This document shows positions 51,070-59,413 of a stretch of 64,000 nucleotides of DNA, piece by piece (position 1 is the stretch's first letter; every line of letters starts with the position of its first letter). This DNA comes from Haloarcula halobia (GTDB taxonomy: Archaea; Halobacteriota; Halobacteria; Halobacteriales; Haloarculaceae). The notes below the pieces were generated by a model. It saw only the letters and a program-made list of their open reading frames with translations. It ran no database searches and was not told where the DNA came from. Both the position numbers and the translations under genes were made by a program. The stretch is from NCBI RefSeq assembly GCF_029338255.1, contig NZ_CP119787.1, positions 1,860,001 to 1,924,000 of the forward strand, in the 5' to 3' direction.

Positions 51070-52320
51070 ATGGGACACGCGAACGACGTGGACTACGCCG
51101 ACCTGCACGACCCGAACGCGGAGTACACGATGCGCGAGCTCTCCGCGGAGACGATGGGCGTCACCGCCAAGCGCGGCGGCGGCCGGGACGTCGAGATCAC
51201 CGACGTCCAGACGACGATGATCGACGGGAACTTCCCGTGGACGCTGGTACGCATCTACACCGACGCCGGCATCGTCGGGACAGGTGAGGCCTACTGGGGC
51301 GCGGGCGTCCCGGAACTCATCGAGCGGATGAAGTCGTTCGTCGTCGGCGAGAACCCGCTGGACATCGACCGGCTCTACGAACACCTCGTCCAGAAGATGT
51401 CCGGGGAGGGGAGCGTCGAGGGCGTGACCGTCACCGCCATCGCCGGCATCGAGGTCGCGCTCCACGACCTGGCCGGCAAGATTCTCGAGGTTCCGGCCTA
51501 CCAGCTGCTCGGCGGGAAGTACCGCGACCGGATGCGCGTCTACTGTGACTGTCACACCGAGGACGAGGCCGACCCCGACGCCTGTGCCGCGGAGGCCCGG
51601 CGCGTCGTCGACGAACTCGGCTACGACGCCATGAAGTTCGACCTCGACGTCCCCAGCGGCTTCGAGAAGGACCGCGCGAACCGCCACCTCCGCCCGGGCG
51701 AGATCCGCCACAAGGCCGAGATCGTCGAGAAGGTCACCGAGGAGGTCAAAGACGAGGCCGACGTCGCCTTCGACTGCCACTGGACGTTCTCCGGTGGCTC
51801 CGCCAAGCGCCTGGCCGAGGCCATCGAGGACTACGACGTCTGGTGGCTCGAGGACCCCGTCCCGCCGGAGAACCTCGAGGTTCAGGAGGAGATCACGAAG
51901 TCCACCACGACGCCCATCACCGTCGGCGAGAACCGCTATCGGGTCACCGAGGAGCGCCGCCTCGTCGAGAACCAGGCGGTCGACATCATCGCGCCAGACA
52001 TGCCGAAGGTCGGCGGCATGCGCGAGACCCGCAAGATCGCCGACGTCGCGAACCAGTACTACGTCCCAGTCGCGATGCACAACGTCTCCTCGCCCATCGC
52101 GACGATGGCGAGCGCCCAGGTCGGCGCCGCCATCCCGAACTCGCTGGCCGTCGAGTACCACTCCTACGAACTGGGCTGGTGGGAGGACATCGTCGAGGAG
52201 ACGGTCATCGAGGACGGGTACATCGAGATTCCCGAGGAGCCCGGTCTCGGTCTGACGCTCGACTTGGACGCCGTCGAGGAACACCTGGTCGACGGCGACT
52301 CCGTCTTCGACGAGGCGTAG
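51070..52320 (+). CDS. gnaD: Gluconate dehydratase (enolase superfamily, mandelate-racemase subgroup)
   Basis: A 416-residue enolase-superfamily dehydratase: MKFDLDVPSGFEKDRANRHL, then metal ligands in DVAFDCHWTF (Asp), WWLEDPVPPEN (Glu) and ITVGENRYRV (Glu), and catalytic His in VAMHNVSSPI. It closely resembles haloarchaeal D-gluconate dehydratase, which makes 2-keto-3-deoxygluconate, the second step of the semi-phosphorylative ED pathway. A xylonate dehydratase role is the main alternative. With gdh in this window, the first two ED steps are encoded 17 kb apart. The start MGHANDVDYADLHDPN is at 51070. Confidence 0.9.
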   Translation: MGHANDVDYADLHDPNAEYTMRELSAETMGVTAKRGGGRDVEITDVQTTMIDGNFPWTLVRIYTDAGIVGTGEAYWGAGVPELIERMKSFVVGENPLDIDRLYEHLVQKMSGEGSVEGVTVTAIAGIEVALHDLAGKILEVPAYQLLGGKYRDRMRVYCDCHTEDEADPDACAAEARRVVDELGYDAMKFDLDVPSGFEKDRANRHLRPGEIRHKAEIVEKVTEEVKDEADVAFDCHWTFSGGSAKRLAEAIEDYDVWWLEDPVPPENLEVQEEITKSTTTPITVGENRYRVTEERRLVENQAVDIIAPDMPKVGGMRETRKIADVANQYYVPVAMHNVSSPIATMASAQVGAAIPNSLAVEYHSYELGWWEDIVEETVIEDGYIEIPEEPGLGLTLDLDAVEEHLVDGDSVFDEA

Positions 52321-52411
52321 AGACGCTTCTGCGGTCGATTTCCGGCTTCTGTGGCTCCCACGAAACCGAGCGACCCCAGTCTTTATCGTGTCGGATGAGT
52401 AACGATAACGC

Positions 52412-52609
52412 ATGGCACGGAGCGGTAGCGGCCTGACGCCTTTCGAGCGTCTCACCCAGCGCTACGACGACCAGGACCTCACCTGTCCGAAGTGCGGCTA
52501 CGAAGACGACGACGGGTCCTGGCAGACGGCGGCCGACGGGCGGCGGATCAACTACCGACACCTCTGTCCGGGGTGTGGCTACGTCCGGACGCGGACGGTC
52601 ACGCTCTGA
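52412..52609 (+). CDS. HVO_0649-family small zinc-finger protein
   Basis: A 65-residue protein MARSGSGLTPFERLTQRYDD and onward, with CPKCG (about residues 25-29) and CPGCG (about 52-56), and C-terminus YVRTRTVTL. This matches a small haloarchaeal zinc-finger family (HVO_0649-like). Such proteins are abundant in haloarchaea with roles mostly unknown. It starts 91 bp after gnaD, with its own promoter-like ACGATAACG region. Confidence 0.75.
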   Translation: MARSGSGLTPFERLTQRYDDQDLTCPKCGYEDDDGSWQTAADGRRINYRHLCPGCGYVRTRTVTL

Positions 52610-52729
52610 TCGTGGCACGGGTTTCGTCGCCGGCCGGTGGGTGACACGCCCGGGGATACGGTCCGAGTGACGACACGGCGAGCGGCGGCGTCTCCCGGTG
52701 ACAGTCCCGGGGCGTCGGTCGTCAGGCGG

Positions 52730-55700
52730 TTAGAGCGTGAACCGCTCGACCGTCGTGCCGGCCGTCTCGAGGTCGGTGTCGGTCGCGGCGGCGACGGTCA
52801 CGCGGTTCTCGCCGGCGGCCGCGGCGACGCGGACGACGAACTCCCCGCCGGTGGTCGGTTCGCTGACGACCGTCTCGGCGGGCGTCTTGATGGCGACGAG
52901 GTCGCCGTCGGTCTGGACGGTGATGACCAGGCCGCCGGTCTCGTAGGCCGTGTCGACCCACAGCTCGGGGCCCTCGGACCGCTCGTTCTCGAGGTAGCGT
53001 TCGCGGAGCACCGCGGGCGTCTCGATGGGTTCGCCCTGTTCGATGCCGTGTGCGAGGCGGATGAACTGCGCCATCGACCACACCAGCGGCGTGGCCGACC
53101 CGGTCCCCTCGCCGAACTCCCAGTTGTAGACGCTCGGGTCGTCGATGTCCCAGACCTGCTCGGGGATCATCCGGCCGGAGTTGGCGAAGTTGGCCATCGT
53201 CTCCAGCAGGCGCTGGGGGTCGTTCTCCCCGTCAGTCGTGTCCGCGAACAGCTCGTACTCGCCGCGTTCGCCGGTGAAGATTGGCCAGAGCCGACCCTTG
53301 CCGTCTGGCTCGTGGGGGTGCCACGGTGCGCCCTCGTCGTCGCGCTCGAGTTCGCCGTAGCCGTCGCCGACGTAGCGATAGAAGCCCGGCCCGTTGGGCG
53401 TCTCGACGCGGATGGTATCGTCGACGACGTCGACGCTGTTCCGGACGATCTCGTCGTCCCAGGGCTTGATGCCCAGGCGGACCAGTTCGAGGAAGCCACC
53501 GTCGATTATCTCCCGCTCGTCTATCATCGGGCCGCCGTTGGCGAGTGCCCGCCGTGCCGCGTCGTCGGGGTTGCCGTCGCGAGTGATGCGGACGTAGTAC
53601 GGCGTCTGCTGGATGCCGTCGGTCCCGTCCTCGGTGACAGTCCAGGACTCGACGTCCTCGACCCACTGGTCGGCGACGGCATACCAGACGAGCGCGTCGC
53701 CCGGTTTCCCCTGGTCCTCGGCCAGCGCCGCCCCGCAGACGAGGCCGGCTATCTCGGCCGCGATGGAACTCGGGGAGTACCCGGACTCCTCTTCCCAGCG
53801 CTCCTGGGCCGTCACCGGGCCGTTCCGGACGACGTAGTCCGCGGAGCGCCGGACGTTCTCGTACTCGTAGTCGACGTCGTCGAACGTGTAGCCCTGCCGG
53901 GCGAGGTGGTAGGCCATCACCTGCGGGAACGAGATGTTGTCCATCTGCTCGCCGCCCCAGCGCGTCCGGCCCTGGAGGTAGGTGTTCTGGGGGATGAACC
54001 CGTCCGCTTCCTGCTGGTACTCGTAGATGTACGCCAGCGCGTCGGCGGCCGTCTCCAGCTCGCCGATGGCCTCGAAGGCGGTGAACGTCTGGTAGAGGTC
54101 CCGGGACCAGACGAAGTTGTAGCCGTAGCTCTTCGGCCGGTCGGAGGGCACCGCGTCGCCCCACGGCACCGACGGACTCGCGATGGCCGCGCCGTCGAAG
54201 GTCTTGTCCTCGCAGGCCTGCAGCACCATCATCGACGCCTTGTACTGGGCGGCCAGCTCCCGCCGGTTCTTGACCGACGCCGGGAGTTGCTTGTCCTCGA
54301 GGAAGTCCGCCCAGGAGTCGACGTAGGCGTTCTTGACCTTGTGGTACCCCCGGGTGAGTGCCCCGTCGGCCTCACCGAGCGCGCCGGCCGTGTCGGACTC
54401 CTCTGCGAACCCCAGCGCGACCGTATCAGACAGCGACTTCCCGGTCCCGATACGCCCGACCAGGACGACGTTCTCCTCGTAGGCCTCCTCGTGGGGGTCG
54501 GGTACCTCGCCGTCGGCAAACAGGTTCCGGACGCGGTCCGTGGCCGCCACTTCGATGGAGGCCCAGTCGAAGCGGTTGGCGCTGGTCAGGGCCACGGCGA
54601 CGTTGTACGGGTCGCCGTTCTCGTCGACGAGGAGGTGCTCCTCGTCGTAGACGTCGAACGCGGAGGAGTCCCGCGCTGCGAGCGAGTACTCGCCGGACTG
54701 GCCCAGCAAGAGGCCACGGTCCGTGTCGCCGGTGTTCGTCAGGGCCGTATCGACCACCGTGAACACCTGGTACTCGTTGTCGTCGGCCGCCTCGAACGAG
54801 ACGTTCGCGAGGATGGCGTCGTGTTTGGGGTCGGTGACGTAGTCGGCTACCAGCCGCCACTTGTGGCCGTGGCCGTCGCCCGTCTCCTCGATGGTATGTC
54901 GGAACAGCAGCGCGTCCTCCTCGATCAGTTCCGCCCGGCGCTCGATGGTCTCGGCGTGGTCGTCCCGGCGTGACTCGTTGTGGGTCCGGGCGACGTAGTC
55001 CGAGTCCGCGTCCCTGTCGACGATCAGGAAGTCCATCGTCCGGAGGTTCATCGAGTCGATGCGGGGGTAGCGGGCCTCGGTGAGCGAGCCCTCCGTGAGG
55101 GTAAACCACACCTTCGAGGGTTCCGCCGCGTCGTGGTCGGCGACCGTCGAGACGCCGTACTTCTCGCCGGTCGTCCAGTGGGGCCGTTCCTCGGGGCCGG
55201 CCGGTTTCGCGGGCGTCGGCAGGGCGCCGAGGTCACGGAGCGTCGCGGTGGCCTGCAGGCGGACGGCGTGGGTCCACCCGAGCGGTGCGGCGCTGTCGGG
55301 CCGACCGTCGTCGAACACCTGTTCGGCCAGGAAGCCCACGTCGGTCCCGAACGGGCCGTCGTTCAACAGCAGCGAGTAGAGGTCGCCGGCCAGGTCGAGC
55401 AGTTCGGCGGCGTCGTACCCCATGCCGTCGGCGAGGATGCCCAGTTCCGCGGCGGCCATCGTCCCGAGCGCCGTCGACACCGACCAGAGCTTCTCCTGGG
55501 CCTGCTCGTGTCGCCGCCAGGGGTCGCCCTCGTAGCGGATGAGCCCCGCGACGCCGTTGCCGGTGTCGCGGTACAGTTTCGTGACGACGTTCTCGACGTG
55601 TTTTTCGAGACGAACCAGCGTCTCGTCGTCGACCTGTGCTATCTTCGCGTAGGCCCGCACGCCGCTTGCCAGCTCGAGGGCCGCCGAGTCGGCCCGGTCG

Positions 55701-57259
55701 TCGAGGCTCCCGTCGCGTATCCGGAGCCCGTAGTGTTCCTGCTCCTCGCTCCAGAGGGTGTCAAGCGCCTCGTAGATGCGGTCGGCCTGCGTCGCCGCGT
55801 GCTCTCTGAGTTCGCCCTCGAGCGGCGCGTTCGCCACCGTCGCGTACGCCTGCAGGAACTTCGCCGTGGTGTGGGTGAACCGTCCGATCATGTCCTCCCA
55901 GGCGTTCTGACAGGGCAGGGGCAGGCCGTCGTCACCGAGGCTGTCGTCCAGGCCCCGGACGGCGTCCTGAATCGTCTCGACGATCCGCGCGCGGTCCTCC
56001 GCGGTGAGCAGGTCTTCGCGTTCGCTCAGGACTGTCGCGAGATAGGCGGTCACCGAGGCCGTCTGGTCGGCCTGGTAGCCGTTGCCCACGCCCTCGATGC
56101 GCTCGTTGGCCCACCCGGGCGCGAGTCGCTCGTCGACCGCCCAGACCCGGTGTGGCCAGGTACCGTCGTCCCGCTGGGTCCGGCAGTACAGGCGGGCGCT
56201 GTCGAGCAACTGGATGTCGAGTTCGACGCCCATTCGCTCTGACACCTCGAGCAGCGCGGCCGATATCTCGCTGTCGTCCCGGAACCAGGTGTAGCCGTAC
56301 CCGCCCGAATGCTCGAAAAAGGGGTCGAACTCGGGGGCTGCCAGTCGGGCCCCCGTCGGGGCCGTCAGCAGCGACAGCGCGCGCAGGTCGGCGGTCACCT
56401 CGTCGCTGTGGGGCGTCTCCTCGGGGATGGCGGTTATCGCCCGGTCGAGCGCGGCGTCGCGGATGTCGTCGACGGAGGCGTGGGCCCGCGCCGCGTGCGT
56501 GACGTCGCTGAGTGCCTGCTCGCGGGTCGTCTCCTCGTGGTCGGACAGCTGGGTGACGAGCGTCGTCCGGGCCGCGCGGCCGACCTTCTCCAGCTCGGCC
56601 GCGACGACGATGTCGCCGGTCAGCGACCCGCGCTCCATCTTGCCGACGTGGCGCTCGCGCGGGTACTGGATGGGAGCGTCGTCGAGCAGCTCGGCCATGG
56701 TCTCGACGCGGTTGCCGACGGCCATCTCGACCTGCGTCGACGCCGCGACGTAGTCGTGTTCGCGCCGGTGGTAGACCTCGACGACGCGTTCGTCCTCGTA
56801 GCCGGCCGACTCGTGGACGAGGCGGCTGACCTGTGTCTCTCTCCCCTCCGGGGCGAGCGTGAGGAAGGCGACCAGTTTCGCGTCCGCCGGGACCTCGCCG
56901 CGCAGTTCGACGTGGGTGAGGTGGGCCCGCCCCAGCGTCAGGTCGTACTGGTGGACGCTGAAGGCGCCGGCGTCGTACTCCGTCTCGACGAGGGGCGTCT
57001 CGCGGTAGTAGTGCTGGCGGATGGGGTCGATGTCGTCGAACCACTGGATAGCGTCGCCGGTGTCGATACCGAAGCGGGACCGGTCGACACCGTGGAGGCC
57101 GGACAGTTCTGCAGAGTAGTCTCGAAACGAGCCGTCCCTGTCGACGTAGATGAGGCGGTCGCCGAACCCGGAGAACGCACCGGTAGTCGTCGGTGCTTCG
57201 CCGGGGAACGGCTCGTCGAGGCGGCCCTTGTATTCGTTGAGGGCGGTTCGCAGGCGCAT
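52730..57259 (-). CDS. Giant glucoamylase with two complete GH15 modules
   Basis: A 1,509-residue protein built from two GH15 units. Unit 1 (residues 1-690): beta-sandwich, then an (alpha/alpha)6 barrel with YGYTWFRDDSEIS (324-333), acid Glu455 (NAWEDMIGRF) and base Glu646 (FLAEQVFD). Unit 2 (690-1430): glucodextranase-like sandwich (TGEKYGVSTVADHDAAEPSK), SYGYNFVWSRDLYQ (1045), acid Glu1156/1157 (ERWEEESGYSPS) and base Glu1367 (MIPEQVWD). A C-terminal beta domain of about 80 residues follows. Both units keep catalytic residues. No signal peptide, so it releases glucose from intracellular glucans. Start MRLRTALNEYKG at 57259; TATA TTATAC about 28 bp upstream. Confidence 0.9.
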   Translation of the reverse strand: MRLRTALNEYKGRLDEPFPGEAPTTTGAFSGFGDRLIYVDRDGSFRDYSAELSGLHGVDRSRFGIDTGDAIQWFDDIDPIRQHYYRETPLVETEYDAGAFSVHQYDLTLGRAHLTHVELRGEVPADAKLVAFLTLAPEGRETQVSRLVHESAGYEDERVVEVYHRREHDYVAASTQVEMAVGNRVETMAELLDDAPIQYPRERHVGKMERGSLTGDIVVAAELEKVGRAARTTLVTQLSDHEETTREQALSDVTHAARAHASVDDIRDAALDRAITAIPEETPHSDEVTADLRALSLLTAPTGARLAAPEFDPFFEHSGGYGYTWFRDDSEISAALLEVSERMGVELDIQLLDSARLYCRTQRDDGTWPHRVWAVDERLAPGWANERIEGVGNGYQADQTASVTAYLATVLSEREDLLTAEDRARIVETIQDAVRGLDDSLGDDGLPLPCQNAWEDMIGRFTHTTAKFLQAYATVANAPLEGELREHAATQADRIYEALDTLWSEEQEHYGLRIRDGSLDDRADSAALELASGVRAYAKIAQVDDETLVRLEKHVENVVTKLYRDTGNGVAGLIRYEGDPWRRHEQAQEKLWSVSTALGTMAAAELGILADGMGYDAAELLDLAGDLYSLLLNDGPFGTDVGFLAEQVFDDGRPDSAAPLGWTHAVRLQATATLRDLGALPTPAKPAGPEERPHWTTGEKYGVSTVADHDAAEPSKVWFTLTEGSLTEARYPRIDSMNLRTMDFLIVDRDADSDYVARTHNESRRDDHAETIERRAELIEEDALLFRHTIEETGDGHGHKWRLVADYVTDPKHDAILANVSFEAADDNEYQVFTVVDTALTNTGDTDRGLLLGQSGEYSLAARDSSAFDVYDEEHLLVDENGDPYNVAVALTSANRFDWASIEVAATDRVRNLFADGEVPDPHEEAYEENVVLVGRIGTGKSLSDTVALGFAEESDTAGALGEADGALTRGYHKVKNAYVDSWADFLEDKQLPASVKNRRELAAQYKASMMVLQACEDKTFDGAAIASPSVPWGDAVPSDRPKSYGYNFVWSRDLYQTFTAFEAIGELETAADALAYIYEYQQEADGFIPQNTYLQGRTRWGGEQMDNISFPQVMAYHLARQGYTFDDVDYEYENVRRSADYVVRNGPVTAQERWEEESGYSPSSIAAEIAGLVCGAALAEDQGKPGDALVWYAVADQWVEDVESWTVTEDGTDGIQQTPYYVRITRDGNPDDAARRALANGGPMIDEREIIDGGFLELVRLGIKPWDDEIVRNSVDVVDDTIRVETPNGPGFYRYVGDGYGELERDDEGAPWHPHEPDGKGRLWPIFTGERGEYELFADTTDGENDPQRLLETMANFANSGRMIPEQVWDIDDPSVYNWEFGEGTGSATPLVWSMAQFIRLAHGIEQGEPIETPAVLRERYLENERSEGPELWVDTAYETGGLVITVQTDGDLVAIKTPAETVVSEPTTGGEFVVRVAAAAGENRVTVAAATDTDLETAGTTVERFTL

Positions 57260-57469
57260 TAGTCGGCCAACGTGGCAGACAGAGTATAACATTGGCGGTT
57301 CGGGCAACGAGAACGGACACAAACGAGTGTCTCTGGTGCGATTAACTGTGCGCAGATGCGTGAATCTGTCCGGTAGCGGGCGTAAAGAAGTTGATTAATA
57401 TTGCAAATTAATACGCACACCCGACCTCAATGAGTAAGAAACTTTAGGTCGTGAAGAGGGTTCATAGAT

Positions 57470-59410
57470 ATGAAGCATCCAGGGCAGCCCCGATTCGCGG
57501 CAGTCGGCGAGACGATAGAACTCGCGCCGAGGGACCCGAACCCCGACGCGACGTACCGATGGCAGATTCACGACGCACCGGCCGCGTCGGACGTCACACT
57601 CGGTGACGACCCCGTCCTCTCGTTCACGCCGGACGCCGCCGGGACCTACACGGTCGTACTCTCCGGACCGACCGGCGACCACGAACTCACCGTTCGCGTG
57701 TTCCCCGCGGAGACCTCCGTGGGCGGACTCGCGAGTGGTCAGAGCGGCATCAGTGGCGTCAGTGGCGTCAGCGGGCAGAGTGGACTCAGCGGGCAGTGGT
57801 CAGGCGGGGTAAGCGGGAGCGCCCGCGGCTCCGGACTGGGCACGGACAGCGACGACCAGCGCGGCCGACCCCGCATCCAGCTTTCCGGCGGCGTCCGCGG
57901 CGACGACGTCGTCGTGGAGGCGACGGTCAAGACCTCGCCCAACAGCGAGGCCACAGACGAGACGCTCGACGTCGAGTTCGTCGTCGACGACCGGGACCCC
58001 GAACCCGCTGGCTTCGAGACGAGCGACCGCGAGGCCCGCGCACCACTCGAGAACGTCGAGGAGTCGTTCCGCGTCCACGCCGTCGCCGTCGGCGAGCAGT
58101 ACAGCGTCCCGGACGCCGTCCGCGTCCACCCCGACGGCGAGGTCGAACTGCTGAACGACCCGCCCGAGTGGGGCACGGAGATGAGCCTCTACGAGGTGTA
58201 CGTCCGCGGCTACAAGGAGGGCGACGAGGACCAGTCCGTCTTCGAGGTCATCCAGGACAACCTCGGGGAGATCCAGGACAACGGCGTCGACACCCTGTGG
58301 CTCACGCCCGTCCTCCAGCACGACGGCTTCGACCACGGCTACAACATCACGGACTTCTATTCGGTCGCCGACGACCTCGGAACCGAGGCAGAGTTCGCCG
58401 ATCTCGTCGACGCGGCCCACGACCGCGGGATGAAGGTCCTGTTCGACCTCGTGCTCAACCACTCCGCGCGCGAGCACCCGTACTTCCAGAAGGCCCAGGC
58501 CGGCGACCCCGAGTACCGCGACTGGTACGAGTGGGAAGCGGACGGTTCGCCCGGGACGTACTTCGACTGGGAGTACATCGCGAACTTCGACTACACGAAC
58601 CTCGAAGTGCGTCGGCACCTGCTGGACGCCGTCGACAAGTGGGCCGAGTACGTCGACGGGTTCCGCTGTGACATGGCCTGGGCGGTCCCGACGCCGTTCT
58701 GGCAGGAGATCAGGGAGCGCGTCAAGGCGGACTACCCGGACTTCGTCTTGCTGGACGAGACCATCCCGTACATCGCGGACTTCCACAACCTCGCGTTCGA
58801 CATCCACTTCGACACGACCCTGTACTTCACCCTGCGTCAGATCGGCCGGGGCGAGGCCGACGCCGACGACGTGCTGGACGCCCTGGAACAGCGGGCGGTC
58901 ACGGGCTTCCCGGACCACGCCGGCTTCATGCTCTACATCGAGAACCACGACGAGACGCGCTACGTCGAGGAGTGCGGTCGCGAAGCCCTGGAGGCGGCCG
59001 CCGCCGCGCAGTTCACGCTGCCCGGCGTCCCGATGCTGTACGCCGGCCAGGAGATCGGCGAGCGCAACCGTCGCGGGGAGATCTACTGGGAGCACGCCCA
59101 GGAGGACCTCCGCGAGTACTACCAGGACCTCACGTACACGCGCAACACCATCCCCGCCCTCCAGTACGCGGGCGACTACGAGGAGATCGCCTACCAGTGT
59201 GACGACGACAAGGTCACCGCGTTCGCCCGCGAGGACGACGATGGGAACCGCTACGTCGTCGCCCTGAACTTCGGCGACAGCGAGGCCACCGTCTCCTTCC
59301 CCGAGGAGGACGTCGAGGCGTTCGACGAGGTCCACGACGAGGACGTCTCGGCCGCCGACGGCGACGCTCGCGTCGAGAACGTGGCCGTCCTCTACGCCGG
59401 GTCCGAGTGA
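57470..59410 (+). CDS. GH13 amylase-family enzyme with N-terminal Ig/PKD-like domain
   Basis: A 646-residue protein. Residues 8-80 are an Ig/PKD-like beta domain (YTVVLSGPTGDHELTVRVFP end), 85-125 a repetitive Gly/Ser linker (SGISGVSGVSGQSGLSG), 130-220 a second beta domain, and 230-620 the GH13 barrel: DLVLNHS (326-332), nucleophile Asp401 (GFRCDMAW), acid Glu430 (LLDETIP), Asp494 (ENHDETR). The C-terminal sandwich ends ENVAVLYAGSE. Surface-type domains but no signal peptide or Tat motif, so location is uncertain. Possibly a cytoplasmic amylase or branching-related hydrolase bound to glucan. It starts a three-gene plus-strand run and ends 3 bp before the next gene. Confidence 0.88.
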   Translation: MKHPGQPRFAAVGETIELAPRDPNPDATYRWQIHDAPAASDVTLGDDPVLSFTPDAAGTYTVVLSGPTGDHELTVRVFPAETSVGGLASGQSGISGVSGVSGQSGLSGQWSGGVSGSARGSGLGTDSDDQRGRPRIQLSGGVRGDDVVVEATVKTSPNSEATDETLDVEFVVDDRDPEPAGFETSDREARAPLENVEESFRVHAVAVGEQYSVPDAVRVHPDGEVELLNDPPEWGTEMSLYEVYVRGYKEGDEDQSVFEVIQDNLGEIQDNGVDTLWLTPVLQHDGFDHGYNITDFYSVADDLGTEAEFADLVDAAHDRGMKVLFDLVLNHSAREHPYFQKAQAGDPEYRDWYEWEADGSPGTYFDWEYIANFDYTNLEVRRHLLDAVDKWAEYVDGFRCDMAWAVPTPFWQEIRERVKADYPDFVLLDETIPYIADFHNLAFDIHFDTTLYFTLRQIGRGEADADDVLDALEQRAVTGFPDHAGFMLYIENHDETRYVEECGREALEAAAAAQFTLPGVPMLYAGQEIGERNRRGEIYWEHAQEDLREYYQDLTYTRNTIPALQYAGDYEEIAYQCDDDKVTAFAREDDDGNRYVVALNFGDSEATVSFPEEDVEAFDEVHDEDVSAADGDARVENVAVLYAGSE

Positions 59411-59413
59411 GCC

